From a virus, in IMG/VR virus record IMGVR_UViG_3300024239_000161, positions 1 through 64,000 of that record: a DNA stretch of 64,000 nt. One strand, written 5' to 3'. Shown here in pieces: positions 53,147 through 61,121 of this stretch. Under the pieces are notes generated by a model that saw only the letters and a program-made list of their open reading frames with translations, searched no databases and was not told where the DNA came from. The first letter of the stretch is position 1. Each line of letters opens with the position of its first letter. The translations under genes and the position numbers were made by a program.

Positions 53147-53602
53147 ATGGAAAATGAATATCCATCTCTACCAGAGCAAGGAAAAAATCTGGCAAAATTT
53201 ACTTTTGAGATTCTAAAAAGGGCAGTCGCAAACGGAGGAGTTTCACTTTTTGTATCTGAAGATGTGCAAAGAGAAAGATTGGAAATTTGTAAAAAGTGTC
53301 CAAAATACGATGATTTGCAACACAGATGTAAAGAATGTGGTTGCAATCTAGGTGGAAAGGTAAAGTTTGCATTAGATTCTTGCCCTCTTGGTAAATGGAA
53401 GGAATCTGATCAGGATTGGATTTCTGAAGAATATGAAAACATCGTCAAAAATTTAGATAAAGATATTCCTAAGAATATGCCACCAGAACCAATGTTTCCA
53501 AACCCAGAAGAGAATAATTTAAATATTGGAGACAGATATACTTGGAATTATAAAGAATGGGAATGGGATGGTAATGAATGGAAACCATTGACAAACTCAT
53601 AA
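53147..53602 (+). CDS. Cys-motif small virion-region protein (DUF6171-like)
   Basis: 151 residues. CKKCPKYDDLQHRCKECGCNLGG with a further SCPLGKW Cys forms a zinc-ribbon/knuckle. The C-terminus contains NIGDRYTWNYKEWEWDGNEWKPL, a small Trp-rich repeat common in phage fibres. Its place right after the adhesin suggests a fibre or assembly role. Confidence 0.5.
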   Translation: MENEYPSLPEQGKNLAKFTFEILKRAVANGGVSLFVSEDVQRERLEICKKCPKYDDLQHRCKECGCNLGGKVKFALDSCPLGKWKESDQDWISEEYENIVKNLDKDIPKNMPPEPMFPNPEENNLNIGDRYTWNYKEWEWDGNEWKPLTNS

Positions 53603-53675
53603 AAACCCTGTAGACTACCTTTGTCCTGGTTGAAGATCCTAATATAAGAGCTCTCAGATATCTTTAAGACACTTT

Positions 53676-53721
53676 AGAAACCGTCCACTGGGTCGCACCA
53701 GAGGCGGTTTTCTGCTATAAT
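53676..53721 (+). promoter_or_regulatory. Hairpin followed by TATAAT upstream of the helicase gene
   Basis: AAACCG and CGGTTT with inner CTGG/CCAG form a hairpin ending in TTTTC; TATAAT follows at 53716-53721, just before the ATG at 53735. Same terminator-then-promoter order as elsewhere in the early region. Confidence 0.55.
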
Positions 53722-53734
53722 AGTCCTATACGCA

Positions 53735-54970
53735 ATGAGACCTGTGATTCAACTCCGTCCTCACCAGCAGACTGCTCTTGAAGCACTGCGTCAGAATGAC
53801 AAAGGTATCTGTGTGTTTCCTACTGGTGGTGGCAAGACCAATGTAGGAATCTTTGATGCCATTCAAGAGTTTCTGAAAGATATTCCTCAGACGATTGTAG
53901 TTGTTGCTCCTCGCATTCTGCTTGCTGAGCAGTTGTCTTCTGAGTATCTTGAGTTTATCACCAATGCCCGTGTGCTTCATGTTCACAGTGGTGAGACGCA
54001 TCACTTCAGCAGCACTCGTCCGAATGTGATTCACACTTGGGTAGAAGCAACTCAAGGTCACAAACTGATTTTCACTACTTATAACTCCCTTCAGCAACTT
54101 CAGAAGGCAGATATTACTGTCAATACTATCTACTTTGACGAGGCACACAACTCTGTGCGTCGTGATTTCTTCCCTGCGGTAGAGTATTTCTCTCAGGAAG
54201 CAAATCGTTGTTACTTCTTCACTGCCACTCCGAAGTATTCGGCAACGATTTCTAAACCTGGTATGAATGATACTGCTGTCTACGGTAGTATCATTGCTAA
54301 AGTTCCTGCTCCTGAGTTGGTGGAGAATGGTTATATCATTCCTCCTAAGGTGATTGCTTCCCAGATGCGTCTGTCTGTCAAGGGTGAGGATATTGCCCAA
54401 CGGGACTGTGAGTATCTGATGAATGTGATTTCGGAGAATCCTGTCAACAAGATTCTGATTTGTGCGAAAGCAACCAAGCACATTATCAATCTGCTGTCTG
54501 AAACTGACTTTGCTAATCAACTGGCAGAGGAAGGTTACTCTGTGCTTCATATTACTGCCAAGCACGGTGCTTTTATTGATGGGCAGAAGGTCAACCGTGA
54601 GGTATTCTTTGACACTCTGAATGCTTGGGGCAAGGATGCTGACAAGAAGTTTGTTGTTCTTCACCACTCTATTCTGGCAGAAGGCATCAACATTTCGGCA
54701 CTGGAGGCAGTGGTGTTTATGCGCTCTATGGATACTGTGGGTATCGGTCAGACGGTTGGGCGTACGCTGCGTCTACACCCCGATGACGCTGCTGGAATCC
54801 GCTCTGGGGCGCTTCAGGCAGGCGCTCTGGGGTCCTACACCAAGTCCTATGGTCTGGTAGTGTGCCCCGTGTTTGACCGTGCTTCTGAGGGCACTGCGAA
54901 GGCAGTCCAGAATGTGGTGGACATTATCTTCAAGCAGGGTGATGTGGCAGTGTCTGTGGTGCGCCGCTGA
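53735..54970 (+). CDS. UvsW-like superfamily 2 helicase
   Basis: 411 residues. Motif I FPTGGGKTNVG (residue about 28), motif Ia VVVAPRILLAEQL, motif II YFDEAHNSVRRDF (DEAH), motif III FFTATPK and motif VI QTVGRTLRL. The order is that of SF2 helicases such as UvsW, which unwinds branched DNA and ends origin-type replication. GC content is well above its neighbours and codons are more host-like (many CTG, GGC), a possible sign of later acquisition or high expression. Confidence 0.8.
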   Translation: MRPVIQLRPHQQTALEALRQNDKGICVFPTGGGKTNVGIFDAIQEFLKDIPQTIVVVAPRILLAEQLSSEYLEFITNARVLHVHSGETHHFSSTRPNVIHTWVEATQGHKLIFTTYNSLQQLQKADITVNTIYFDEAHNSVRRDFFPAVEYFSQEANRCYFFTATPKYSATISKPGMNDTAVYGSIIAKVPAPELVENGYIIPPKVIASQMRLSVKGEDIAQRDCEYLMNVISENPVNKILICAKATKHIINLLSETDFANQLAEEGYSVLHITAKHGAFIDGQKVNREVFFDTLNAWGKDADKKFVVLHHSILAEGINISALEAVVFMRSMDTVGIGQTVGRTLRLHPDDAAGIRSGALQAGALGSYTKSYGLVVCPVFDRASEGTAKAVQNVVDIIFKQGDVAVSVVRR

Positions 54971-54978
54971 GCAGTTGG

Positions 54979-55006
54979 GAAACTGGACCACACCAGTTTC
55001 CTTTTT
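54979..55006 (+). terminator. Intrinsic terminator after the helicase
   Basis: GAAACTGG-accaca-CCAGTTTC is an 8-bp stem followed by CTTTTT. TATAAT of the next unit follows at 55020. Confidence 0.85.
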
Positions 55007-55053
55007 CCCTCTTTTGCCTTATAATACACTCAAACAAACAGGAGTTTCTCCAA

Positions 55054-55197
55054 ATGCGTTGTAAAGTTCAATTGTATGTTTGTGGTAAGGTCTTTGACGA
55101 AATTGTCGAAGCACGGGATTATGATGATGCCAAGCGCACTGCTATAGCACGCAATCCAACTGCTAAAGTCATCAGTGTCACTGCTATTTTCGGATGA
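55054..55197 (+). CDS. Small early protein
   Basis: 47 residues (RCKVQLYVCGKVFDEIVEAR, DYDDAKRTAIARNPTAKVIS), a small alpha/beta fold, GGAG 12 nt upstream. ATGA overlap with the next gene. Many cyanophages have a similar small protein; no function known. Confidence 0.6.
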   Translation: MRCKVQLYVCGKVFDEIVEARDYDDAKRTAIARNPTAKVISVTAIFG

Positions 55198-55436
55198 CTG
55201 AAAAGTTTCAGAAACCTTTCATCGACCATCCTAGTATTCTTAATCCTAAACCAGGAGATCCGAATGGTTATGTGAGTAAGGATGGAATGTGGGCAGCAGT
55301 GCCTTATGGTAAAAAGTTTATTATCCTTCATAATGGACAACAAGTTCATACTGCCAACAATTATAAGTCCGCAAAAACCTACATTCAAAAGTCCGTAAAA
55401 GGTGCATCGGTAGCGACTCTTAAGGAATTTTTATGA
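55194..55436 (+). CDS. Small basic early protein
   Basis: 80 residues, with KFIILHNGQQVHTANNYKSAKTYIQKS forming a short alpha/beta unit. ATGA at both ends. Not recognised. Confidence 0.55.
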   Translation: MTEKFQKPFIDHPSILNPKPGDPNGYVSKDGMWAAVPYGKKFIILHNGQQVHTANNYKSAKTYIQKSVKGASVATLKEFL

Positions 55437-55636
55437 CGACAACATTCAAAGTCACATCTGAAGCACCCTATGATAAGCACGACTATGAAGTTGTGCTGAA
55501 AAATAACAAAAAGGTATTTTTCGACAATTGGGAGGACACGCAGGTGTATTGGTATCAAAACTCACAGGTTCCTGATTTTTTAGATGTTATAATCGTCAAA
55601 GATAAAAAGAAGGTTAAGAGTAAAGGTTTCTCCTGA
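55433..55636 (+). CDS. Small basic early protein
   Basis: 67 residues, Lys-rich end (KDKKKVKSKGFS), with YDKHDYEVVLKNNKKVFFDNWEDTQ. Possibly nucleic-acid-binding, by charge only. Confidence 0.5.
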   Translation: MTTTFKVTSEAPYDKHDYEVVLKNNKKVFFDNWEDTQVYWYQNSQVPDFLDVIIVKDKKKVKSKGFS

Positions 55637-55642
55637 TAAATA
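55636..55642 (+). promoter_or_regulatory. Late-promoter-like motif ATAAATA
   Basis: 28 nt upstream of the ATG at 55664. Confidence 0.35.
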
Positions 55643-55663
55643 TTCGAAATATGGGAGACGGTA

Positions 55664-55834
55664 ATGGTTACTCTATTACTTACAATGACCATATCTTGTG
55701 CTGATGCTTTAGGTATCATTCATCGTCTTACAAAAGTTGTTGGATTGACTCCGATTCAAAAATCAGAAATCATCCAGGAAGTGCGTAAGACCATTCCCTT
55801 TTGTCCTGTAACAGTTAAAAAAGATGACAAATGA
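55664..55834 (+). CDS. Small exported-like protein
   Basis: 56 residues. A hydrophobic N-terminal stretch ending in SCADALG looks like a signal peptide (or lipoprotein signal with a Cys). The rest is short and basic (RLTKVVGLTPIQKSEIIQEVR). GGGAG lies 9 nt upstream. Could act in the periplasm or membrane during infection. Confidence 0.55.
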   Translation: MVTLLLTMTISCADALGIIHRLTKVVGLTPIQKSEIIQEVRKTIPFCPVTVKKDDK

Positions 55835-55985
55835 TCAATGGAATCGTGGTCTTGACTTGTTTATCGAGTCCGTCCATAAACCAGACCATGAGTTGCGACA
55901 GTGTGCTCATAATCAGAAATGTTACAATGAGTTGATGGCAGTCAGAGAAAATGTGTTAGAATATCTGAAAACAATTCGCAAATGA
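55824..55985 (+). CDS. Small helical early protein
   Basis: 53 residues (WNRGLDLFIESVHKPDHELRQCAHN, YNELMAVRENVLEYLKTI). Overlaps the previous gene by 11 nt and the next by 4. No family seen. Confidence 0.55.
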   Translation: MTNDQWNRGLDLFIESVHKPDHELRQCAHNQKCYNELMAVRENVLEYLKTIRK

Positions 55986-56221
55986 ATACCATTTACATCT
56001 ACTTTGTCATATTCTTTTGTATTGGATACTTGATTGTCACAGACCAATCAGTAGCGAGGGCATTTTATATGCTAACTCAACTGGCAAGAGTTCAATACGA
56101 AAAGACAAAATGGTGGATACTTCACAATCCTGCAAATCCGATTGTGAAGTATATTATGTGGAGAAGAGCATATAAACTTGCGGAAGAACTGCAAAAAGAG
56201 ATAGAATCCAAAAATAAATAG
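55982..56221 (+). CDS. Small membrane protein with cytosolic helix
   Basis: 79 residues. A hydrophobic segment (IYIYFVIFFCIGYLIVT) at the N-terminus and a basic helical rest (RAYKLAEELQKEIESKNK). Orientation is probably N-out. Overlaps the previous gene at ATGA. Confidence 0.55.
   Translation: MNTIYIYFVIFFCIGYLIVTDQSVARAFYMLTQLARVQYEKTKWWILHNPANPIVKYIMWRRAYKLAEELQKEIESKNK
56214..56220 (+). promoter_or_regulatory. Late-promoter-like motif ATAAATA
   Basis: 28 nt upstream of the ATG at 56242; it overlaps the previous stop. Confidence 0.35.
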
Positions 56222-56241
56222 TACATATCTGGAAAAAACTT

Positions 56242-56565
56242 ATGCTTTCTACACAATACAGACTTAGACTTGAAGAAATTTGTGAGAAGATTGCGAAACA
56301 CGAAGAAGTTAGTCTGGAAGATATGATTTGGGCAGAGAAACTTGCAAAAGCAAATCGTTCTGCTGCTACTATCCTTCGTCAAGCAAGAAGAAAGGCAGAG
56401 AATCCAGATATGGTTGAGGGTAGTTTAGATGACTTTATGAATCAGATGGATCTTGGTGGTCTGGGTCATGAAAGATTTGGTATTCGCGGATTCAATTCTC
56501 CAGAAGATCTACACGATTGGTTTAGGAGAGACGATGATGAAACCGATTGGAGACAGAGAGATTGA
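56242..56565 (+). CDS. Hypothetical acidic protein
   Basis: 107 residues. Helical N-terminal half (RLRLEEICEKIAKHEEVSLEDMIWAEKLAKANRSAATILRQ type) and Gly/Asp-rich C-terminus (MDLGGLGHERFGIRGFNSPED). Not recognised; possibly a virion or assembly protein. Confidence 0.55.
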   Translation: MLSTQYRLRLEEICEKIAKHEEVSLEDMIWAEKLAKANRSAATILRQARRKAENPDMVEGSLDDFMNQMDLGGLGHERFGIRGFNSPEDLHDWFRRDDDETDWRQRD

Positions 56566-56590
56566 CATAAGACTCTAATTACCCTATAAT
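56562..56590 (+). promoter_or_regulatory. Consensus sigma70 promoter
   Basis: TTGACA at 56562, 17-nt spacer, TATAAT at 56585. The -35 overlaps the stop codon of the preceding gene. Confidence 0.9.
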
Positions 56591-56612
56591 ACACCCATAT
56601 ACACCCATTATT

Positions 56613-56801
56613 ATGGACTACAAACCTTATTCAGCAGAGTGGAGCAGGAAAAGATACTTAGCAGAAGCAATTCGCAAGTATTTTGAAGATGATGCTTCTC
56701 CAGAGGTTGTGTTGGATGATATTACAGATATTCTTCAAGAATGGGAAAACTACCATACAAAAGTATTAAGTAAAACTCAATCCATTCTCAAGCAAATATA
56801 A
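56613..56801 (+). CDS. Small helical early protein
   Basis: 62 residues (WSRKRYLAEAIRKYFEDDASPEVV). Its stop overlaps the ATG of the HNH gene. Not recognised. Confidence 0.55.
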   Translation: MDYKPYSAEWSRKRYLAEAIRKYFEDDASPEVVLDDITDILQEWENYHTKVLSKTQSILKQI

Positions 56802-57277
56802 TGGACTACAGGAAAATCAAAGTCAATACTTCTGTTCTTGTATTAAACAGCGATTACAATCCAATTAACATTTGCAACTCACGTCGTGCTATTGTGCTTC
56901 TACTTAAGGAAAAAGCACATATGATTACCGAAAAAGTAATACGTTTGATTGATTATGTGAAACTTCCTTATCATAAATTAACTCAAAATCGACCGACAAG
57001 AAATCTGGTAATGAAGCGTGACAACTATACTTGTGCTTATTGTGGTGCTAAGGAAAGTCTTACAATTGATCACATTCACCCAACTTCCAGAGGTGGTCAA
57101 AATACTTGGGATAATTTGGTAACTGCTTGTAATCATTGTAATTCTAAAAAAGGTAATCGCACTCCAACAGAAGCAGGTATGATTCTAAAGTTCATTCCAA
57201 AAACTCCATACAATAAAATTCATTTGGCAATTTCGACTTCAAATGTCAAAGATTGGAAAGATTACATTTATACTTAA
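56801..57277 (+). CDS. HNH endonuclease (McrA-like)
   Basis: 158 residues. CAYCGAKESLTIDHIHPTSRGG, NLVTACNHCNSKKGN and TPTEAGMIL form the HNH core with its zinc Cys pairs. The N-terminal STLVLNSDYNPINICNSRRAIVLL-type part is standard for cyanobacterial and phage free-standing HNH proteins. Could be homing or nicking; overlapping starts suggest a settled gene. Confidence 0.8.
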   Translation: MDYRKIKVNTSVLVLNSDYNPINICNSRRAIVLLLKEKAHMITEKVIRLIDYVKLPYHKLTQNRPTRNLVMKRDNYTCAYCGAKESLTIDHIHPTSRGGQNTWDNLVTACNHCNSKKGNRTPTEAGMILKFIPKTPYNKIHLAISTSNVKDWKDYIYT

Positions 57278-57289
57278 GGAATAAAATTA

Positions 57290-57589
57290 ATGAACCTCAT
57301 AAAATTCTGTCATCGATACGATTTTGGTCATGATTGGTATGTTCAAATCATTAACATCAAAAGAATCTCATTACTTCAAATTTCCATAAGTTGGAATGAT
57401 TGTCCATCTTGGCCTTATCTTCAAATTAAGTCGGGAACTGGTGATATTCTTGATATTCTGTTCTGGGCATATAAGTTTGGAATTGATGTGACAATTTTAG
57501 GAAGAACCTGGAGTTGGGATTATCTGAAAGATATTGAATTTGATACATCACTGGATGATGTTGATGGTGACATTGGAGTTAGAGAATAA
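57290..57589 (+). CDS. Hypothetical protein
   Basis: 99 residues, Trp/Asp-rich (FGHDWYVQIINIKRISLLQISISW, DCPSWPYLQIKSGTGD). Beta-rich by eye. Start follows the HNH stop by 12 nt with AAGGA upstream; stop overlaps the next ATG. Confidence 0.55.
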   Translation: MNLIKFCHRYDFGHDWYVQIINIKRISLLQISISWNDCPSWPYLQIKSGTGDILDILFWAYKFGIDVTILGRTWSWDYLKDIEFDTSLDDVDGDIGVRE

Positions 57590-57996
57590 TGTTTAGCACA
57601 CCAGTTAGAGGCACACATCCTAATAAAACCAAGATGAACTGGTGGGAGTATTGGATTGGACATTGTTGGATGACTGGATGGCAAAGTATGCGAATGACAT
57701 TCCGCATCTGGGCAAATCTAATGACATCAGATTATGCTGGTTATGCTCTACTTAAAGAAGACGATCCTGAAACAGAATGTATCGAATGGTTCTGGGCATC
57801 ACTGAATGAAGATGATGTTTATCCGAAAGAGTTTCTTGAATACCTGATGCAGATGGTGGATGATATTGAAACTGGAAAAGAAAAAGTAGTTCCACTTGAT
57901 GAGGATTTCTTTGATAGAATAAAAGACCTTGTAAAAGATGTGGAGTTGGGTGACGATTATGAAACTGGCACATTGGACGAAGCATCTGAGACTTGA
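57589..57996 (+). CDS. Hypothetical acidic protein
   Basis: 135 residues. Trp-rich N-terminus (MNWWEYWIGHCWMTGWQSMR) and acidic C-terminus (DRIKDLVKDVELGDDYETG). No family recognised. Confidence 0.5.
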   Translation: MFSTPVRGTHPNKTKMNWWEYWIGHCWMTGWQSMRMTFRIWANLMTSDYAGYALLKEDDPETECIEWFWASLNEDDVYPKEFLEYLMQMVDDIETGKEKVVPLDEDFFDRIKDLVKDVELGDDYETGTLDEASET

Positions 57997-58030
57997 TGCT
58001 TTATAATAATTTTACAGACATCATAATATT

Positions 58031-58828
58031 ATGAAAGTCAAAATTGTATCTGATTTGCACCTTGAGTGCTGTGAGTATGAGCACGAACTTCCTAATCTTG
58101 GTGAAGGTGAAGTTTTGATTCTTGGTGGTGACATTCTATGTGCTCGCCACTTCAAGAAAGATGGAAACTTTCGTAAGAACTACGAAAGATTTGTAAAGCG
58201 TTGTTATGATAATTTTAATACCATTCTTTACATCGCAGGCAATCATGAAGCATATGGATACAACTATGAAGGTAGTTGGAATGTCCTGAAAGAGCATCTT
58301 GGTAACCACTTTCATGTTATGGAAGATAGTGTTGTCAAGATTCAAGACTGGGTTTTTATTGGTTCAACTTTCTGGACTGATTTCCGTAATGGAAATGCTC
58401 TGGAAATGATGGAAGCATCTCAGTGTCTGAATGATTATAAGACCATTCGTATCACTTCGAAGTATCGCAAGATGAACCCTGACGATACTTATGCTTTTCA
58501 TAACAACTCCAAGCAATTCCTACTGGATCAGTTAGAACTTTTCAAAAATCAGAAAATCTGGATTCTGACGCACCACGCACCCTCTTACCAGTCGGTTCAC
58601 GAAAAATTCAAAAGTAGTGGAATCGCAAACGGTGCCTACGTCAGCGATCTTGACGGTCTCATTCTAGACCATCCTGAGATTCGGGTCTGGTCGCACGGAC
58701 ATACCCATACTTCCTTTGACTATAAGATTGGTGATTGTAGAGTAGTGTGTAATCCCAGAGGATATTATCCACTGGAAATGAATCCAGATTTTGACCCTAA
58801 CTTTGAAATCGATACGGACAATCTCTAA
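58031..58828 (+). CDS. Metallophosphoesterase
   Basis: 265 residues. Calcineurin-type motifs in order: KIVSDLHLE (motif I), GGDILCARHF (II), YIAGNHEAYGYNY (III), LTHHAPSYQS (IV) and WSHGHTHTSFDY (V), giving the two-metal site. It may act on cyclic nucleotides, RNA ends or DNA. Its GC is higher than that of neighbours. A terminator-promoter cassette follows directly. Confidence 0.85.
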   Translation: MKVKIVSDLHLECCEYEHELPNLGEGEVLILGGDILCARHFKKDGNFRKNYERFVKRCYDNFNTILYIAGNHEAYGYNYEGSWNVLKEHLGNHFHVMEDSVVKIQDWVFIGSTFWTDFRNGNALEMMEASQCLNDYKTIRITSKYRKMNPDDTYAFHNNSKQFLLDQLELFKNQKIWILTHHAPSYQSVHEKFKSSGIANGAYVSDLDGLILDHPEIRVWSHGHTHTSFDYKIGDCRVVCNPRGYYPLEMNPDFDPNFEIDTDNL

Positions 58829-58837
58829 ACTGGCACA

Positions 58838-58873
58838 GGGGCACTTCACAGGTGCCCTTTTCTGCTGTATAAT
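58838..58873 (+). promoter_or_regulatory. Terminator hairpin overlapping an early promoter
   Basis: GGGCAC/GTGCCC (58839-58857) with T-run is a terminator for the phosphoesterase unit. The loop contains TTCACA, which works as a -35 17 nt before TATAAT at 58868-58873. Confidence 0.75.
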
Positions 58874-58894
58874 ACTTCCATAAGCAAAAGACCA

Positions 58895-59071
58895 ATGCAC
58901 TATCTTTGTCTTCTGGACGGCACCATAGAGTATGCTGCTAATGACTGGAATCAATTTCAGCATTATCAGGTAATGTATGCCGAAGAGCACCAAGATGCTG
59001 AAGTCCAGTATCTTACTCTCACTGATGAAGAATATGACCAATTTTTTGCTCCTTTGGATGAAGAAGAATGA
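58895..59071 (+). CDS. Small early protein, HYLCLLDG family (copy 1)
   Basis: 58 residues: YLCLLDGTIEYAANDWNQFQ, then YAEEHQDAEVQYLTLTDEEYD. A clear paralogue of the gene at 60568. ATGA overlap with the next gene. No known function. Confidence 0.65.
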   Translation: MHYLCLLDGTIEYAANDWNQFQHYQVMYAEEHQDAEVQYLTLTDEEYDQFFAPLDEEE

Positions 59072-59283
59072 GAAAAGTCGTAGTAAAACCTAAATCCAGC
59101 AAGGCAAAGAATCGTCTAGCGAATACAATGGACAATAACCCTGTCTGCATTGTAGAGCAGGATACTGGTGGTGAATTGTTTCTTGCCAGTGAGAACCGCA
59201 AATACTTCTTCTGGGTCAGCACTCGTCAGGGCACAAATCGTTTCGGTGACAAATCTGATGCACATTGGGAGGTGATTGAATGA
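59068..59283 (+). CDS. Small basic early protein
   Basis: 71 residues: a basic N-terminus (RKVVVKPKSSKAKNRLANT) and a beta-hairpin C-terminus (NRKYFFWVSTRQGTNRFGDK). Overlaps both neighbours by 4 nt. Confidence 0.55.
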   Translation: MRKVVVKPKSSKAKNRLANTMDNNPVCIVEQDTGGELFLASENRKYFFWVSTRQGTNRFGDKSDAHWEVIE

Positions 59284-59456
59284 AACCAAAATTCCGTGTT
59301 ATTCTAGAACAAGCAATCGAAGAGGGTGTGCGTCGTGGTTATTCCCGAGCATTCAAGTATATTGACAATCCCACTGAAGGTGCTATCATTGAAGCAGTGG
59401 AAGACGCTGTGATGTCTTCCATCTACGAATACTTTAATTTTGAGGAGGATGAATGA
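59280..59456 (+). CDS. Small hypothetical protein
   Basis: 58 residues, helical (FRVILEQAIEEGVRRGYSRAF), with an acidic tail (NFEEDE). Similar small proteins recur in cyanophages, but none is understood. Confidence 0.55.
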   Translation: MKPKFRVILEQAIEEGVRRGYSRAFKYIDNPTEGAIIEAVEDAVMSSIYEYFNFEEDE

Positions 59457-59725
59457 GTTTTTCTAAGACTGTTTCTGTTTGTGCTGCTCTCGCAAGTATC
59501 TTTGCTGCTGGTGCTGCTGGTTGGAAACTGGCAAATGAAAATCAATCTCAACCTGTAGAGCAAACACAAGATGTTTCTGCTTTTGAAGAAAAAATTAATC
59601 AACTTGAAGAAGAACTAAAACAAGTAAAGGAACAACCAAAACCTGAAACTGTAGTAGTTCAGAAACCTGTAATTCTTCCACCTCTTCCACCAGTTCCAGA
59701 ACCTAAACCAGGAGAATTTGAATGA
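59453..59725 (+). CDS. Membrane-anchored coiled-coil protein
   Basis: 90 residues. A hydrophobic N-terminal segment (VSVCAALASIFAAGAAGWKLA) is followed by a coiled coil (EEKINQLEEELKQVKEQ) and a Pro-rich end (PVILPPLPPVPEPKPGEFE). Probably anchored with the coil outside the membrane; role unknown. Confidence 0.6.
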   Translation: MSFSKTVSVCAALASIFAAGAAGWKLANENQSQPVEQTQDVSAFEEKINQLEEELKQVKEQPKPETVVVQKPVILPPLPPVPEPKPGEFE

Positions 59726-59931
59726 CCTACGATGAACTCTACGAGCACATTGTAAACTATGTTGCGATGCCACATACCACTATCACGGTGCATGATAAGC
59801 GTCGTGCTTGTTTGATTCTTGGTGCTGTTATGGAGTTTCACCTTGATTGTGCTGATGAAGGTATAGACCCTCGCACACTTGATATGACTGGTTTTGTGAA
59901 TGAAAAACTTGATGAATTGGAGGGCAAATGA
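59722..59931 (+). CDS. Small hypothetical protein
   Basis: 69 residues: YDELYEHIVNYVAMPHTTITVHDKR and a C-terminal helix ending FVNEKLDELEGK. ATGA overlaps on both sides. Confidence 0.55.
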   Translation: MTYDELYEHIVNYVAMPHTTITVHDKRRACLILGAVMEFHLDCADEGIDPRTLDMTGFVNEKLDELEGK

Positions 59932-60197
59932 GGTTTCGTAACATAGAATTTAGATGGAGCAAATGTAACAACAAGTATGAACTCGTCAAGTGGAATACAC
60001 CAACAGAAGATAGTTTCTTCAAAGACCCAACCTGTTATGTGATTGCTTTTTTTGATAAAGACAAAGAATCTTACAATATGAGAACCATTGGAGACCGATT
60101 CTTTGAGGATAAAGATGCTTGGGTTGTTGGTAAGTATAGTCTGGAGTTTCTAAATGCTATTTTTGATATTGAGAAACAAGAAGAGGACAATCTCTAA
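59928..60197 (+). CDS. Small hypothetical protein
   Basis: 89 residues with a beta-sheet feel (RNIEFRWSKCNNKYELVKWN, CYVIAFFDKDKESYNMRTIGD). Not recognised. It ends at the repeated terminator-promoter cassette. Confidence 0.55.
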   Translation: MRFRNIEFRWSKCNNKYELVKWNTPTEDSFFKDPTCYVIAFFDKDKESYNMRTIGDRFFEDKDAWVVGKYSLEFLNAIFDIEKQEEDNL

Positions 60198-60206
60198 ACT
60201 GGCACA

Positions 60207-60241
60207 GGGCATCTCCACAGGTGCCCTTTTTGGTCTATAAT
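60207..60241 (+). promoter_or_regulatory. Terminator hairpin plus early promoter (cassette copy)
   Basis: GGGCA/TGCCC stem (60207-60226) followed by TTTTT. TCCACA at 60214 is a weak -35; TATAAT at 60236-60241. The flanking AAACTGG and CTTCATA bases match the other cassettes. Confidence 0.65.
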
Positions 60242-60262
60242 GACTTCATACACAACAAACCA

Positions 60263-60571
60263 ATGATTGAACTCCAATTTACAAGAGAAGAACTCCGTCA
60301 TCTTTATGATGTTCTTCTTAGAAATCATCTTCAAGTCAAGCAATCAGTAATGAATAAGATTGATAAAGAACTTATTGCCGATGAGATCTTTGAACTTCTT
60401 GGTGATCTTGAGTGTTTGGATCCTATTCTTGATGAGGAATGGCAGAACAAACTATGGTATGATGACCCAGAAGATGAGTACACAATTGCTGTAAAAAGAG
60501 ATCCTAAAATGTGGAATCGCCAAACGATTGCTGAACTTAAAACTCTTATTGGTAAACTGGAGGCAAAATGA
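60263..60571 (+). CDS. Small hypothetical protein
   Basis: 102 residues from the ATG that follows the cassette. An ATG at 60221 is in frame but would sit on the promoter. Helical (TREELRHLYDVLLRNHLQVKQSVM), with an acidic middle. ATGA overlap with the next gene. Confidence 0.6.
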   Translation: MIELQFTREELRHLYDVLLRNHLQVKQSVMNKIDKELIADEIFELLGDLECLDPILDEEWQNKLWYDDPEDEYTIAVKRDPKMWNRQTIAELKTLIGKLEAK

Positions 60572-60741
60572 ACTACCTTTGCCTTGTTGATGGTCTTGTA
60601 GAATACGCCAGCACTTCTGAAAGTTCCTTTGCTCATTACCAACTGATGTATGCCGAAGAACACCAAGATGCTGATGTCCAGTATCTCACACTGACTGATG
60701 AAGAGTATGATGCTATGTTCCCTGTGGAGGATGAAGAATGA
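60568..60741 (+). CDS. Small early protein, HYLCLLDG family (copy 2)
   Basis: 57 residues; NYLCLVDGLVEYASTSESS and YAEEHQDADVQYLTLTDEEYD match the gene at 58895 closely, with near-identical DNA in the second half. A segmental duplicate of that gene. Confidence 0.65.
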   Translation: MNYLCLVDGLVEYASTSESSFAHYQLMYAEEHQDADVQYLTLTDEEYDAMFPVEDEE

Positions 60742-60917
60742 CTGACACCTGGAAGAAATGGACTATCTGGACTTCTATTCATCTCTTTGAGTATTGTGTG
60801 TATTCTTGGAGAAATCATATGTGGAACCATCTTGACGGGTATCCTAATGAAACCAGAATGAGAAACTTATTCTGGCACTATCTAAACTACGGCAACACAA
60901 ACACTTATTATGACTAA
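60738..60917 (+). CDS. Small aromatic hypothetical protein
   Basis: 59 residues, Trp/His/Tyr-rich (WKKWTIWTSIHLFEYCVYSW, MWNHLDGYPNETRM). It overlaps the next gene by 8 nt. Confidence 0.5.
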   Translation: MTDTWKKWTIWTSIHLFEYCVYSWRNHMWNHLDGYPNETRMRNLFWHYLNYGNTNTYYD

Positions 60918-61116
60918 AACATACACAAGAGAACAATTTATTCAAAAACTGAATAAGGGTGATATTCCAGAAAGATATTGTCTTTTTGCTGGGAAAGGAT
61001 ATGTTCCTAAAAAAGTTCCATTCACTATCTACCAAGAGTTTGATAATCTAACGGATTTCTTGAATATGAGACAATCACATATCCAGAATGGTCTAAATGT
61101 TTTATGTTTTGCTTGA
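60910..61116 (+). CDS. Small hypothetical protein
   Basis: 68 residues: YTREQFIQKLNKGDIPERYCLF and VPFTIYQEFDNLTDFLNMRQ. Looks like a compact alpha/beta domain; no known family. Confidence 0.5.
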   Translation: MTKTYTREQFIQKLNKGDIPERYCLFAGKGYVPKKVPFTIYQEFDNLTDFLNMRQSHIQNGLNVLCFA

Positions 61117-61121
61117 TTATT

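Noticed and set aside
53726-54667. 313-residue minus-strand frame over the helicase
   Set aside because: It is antisense to SF2 helicase motifs and has no family features.
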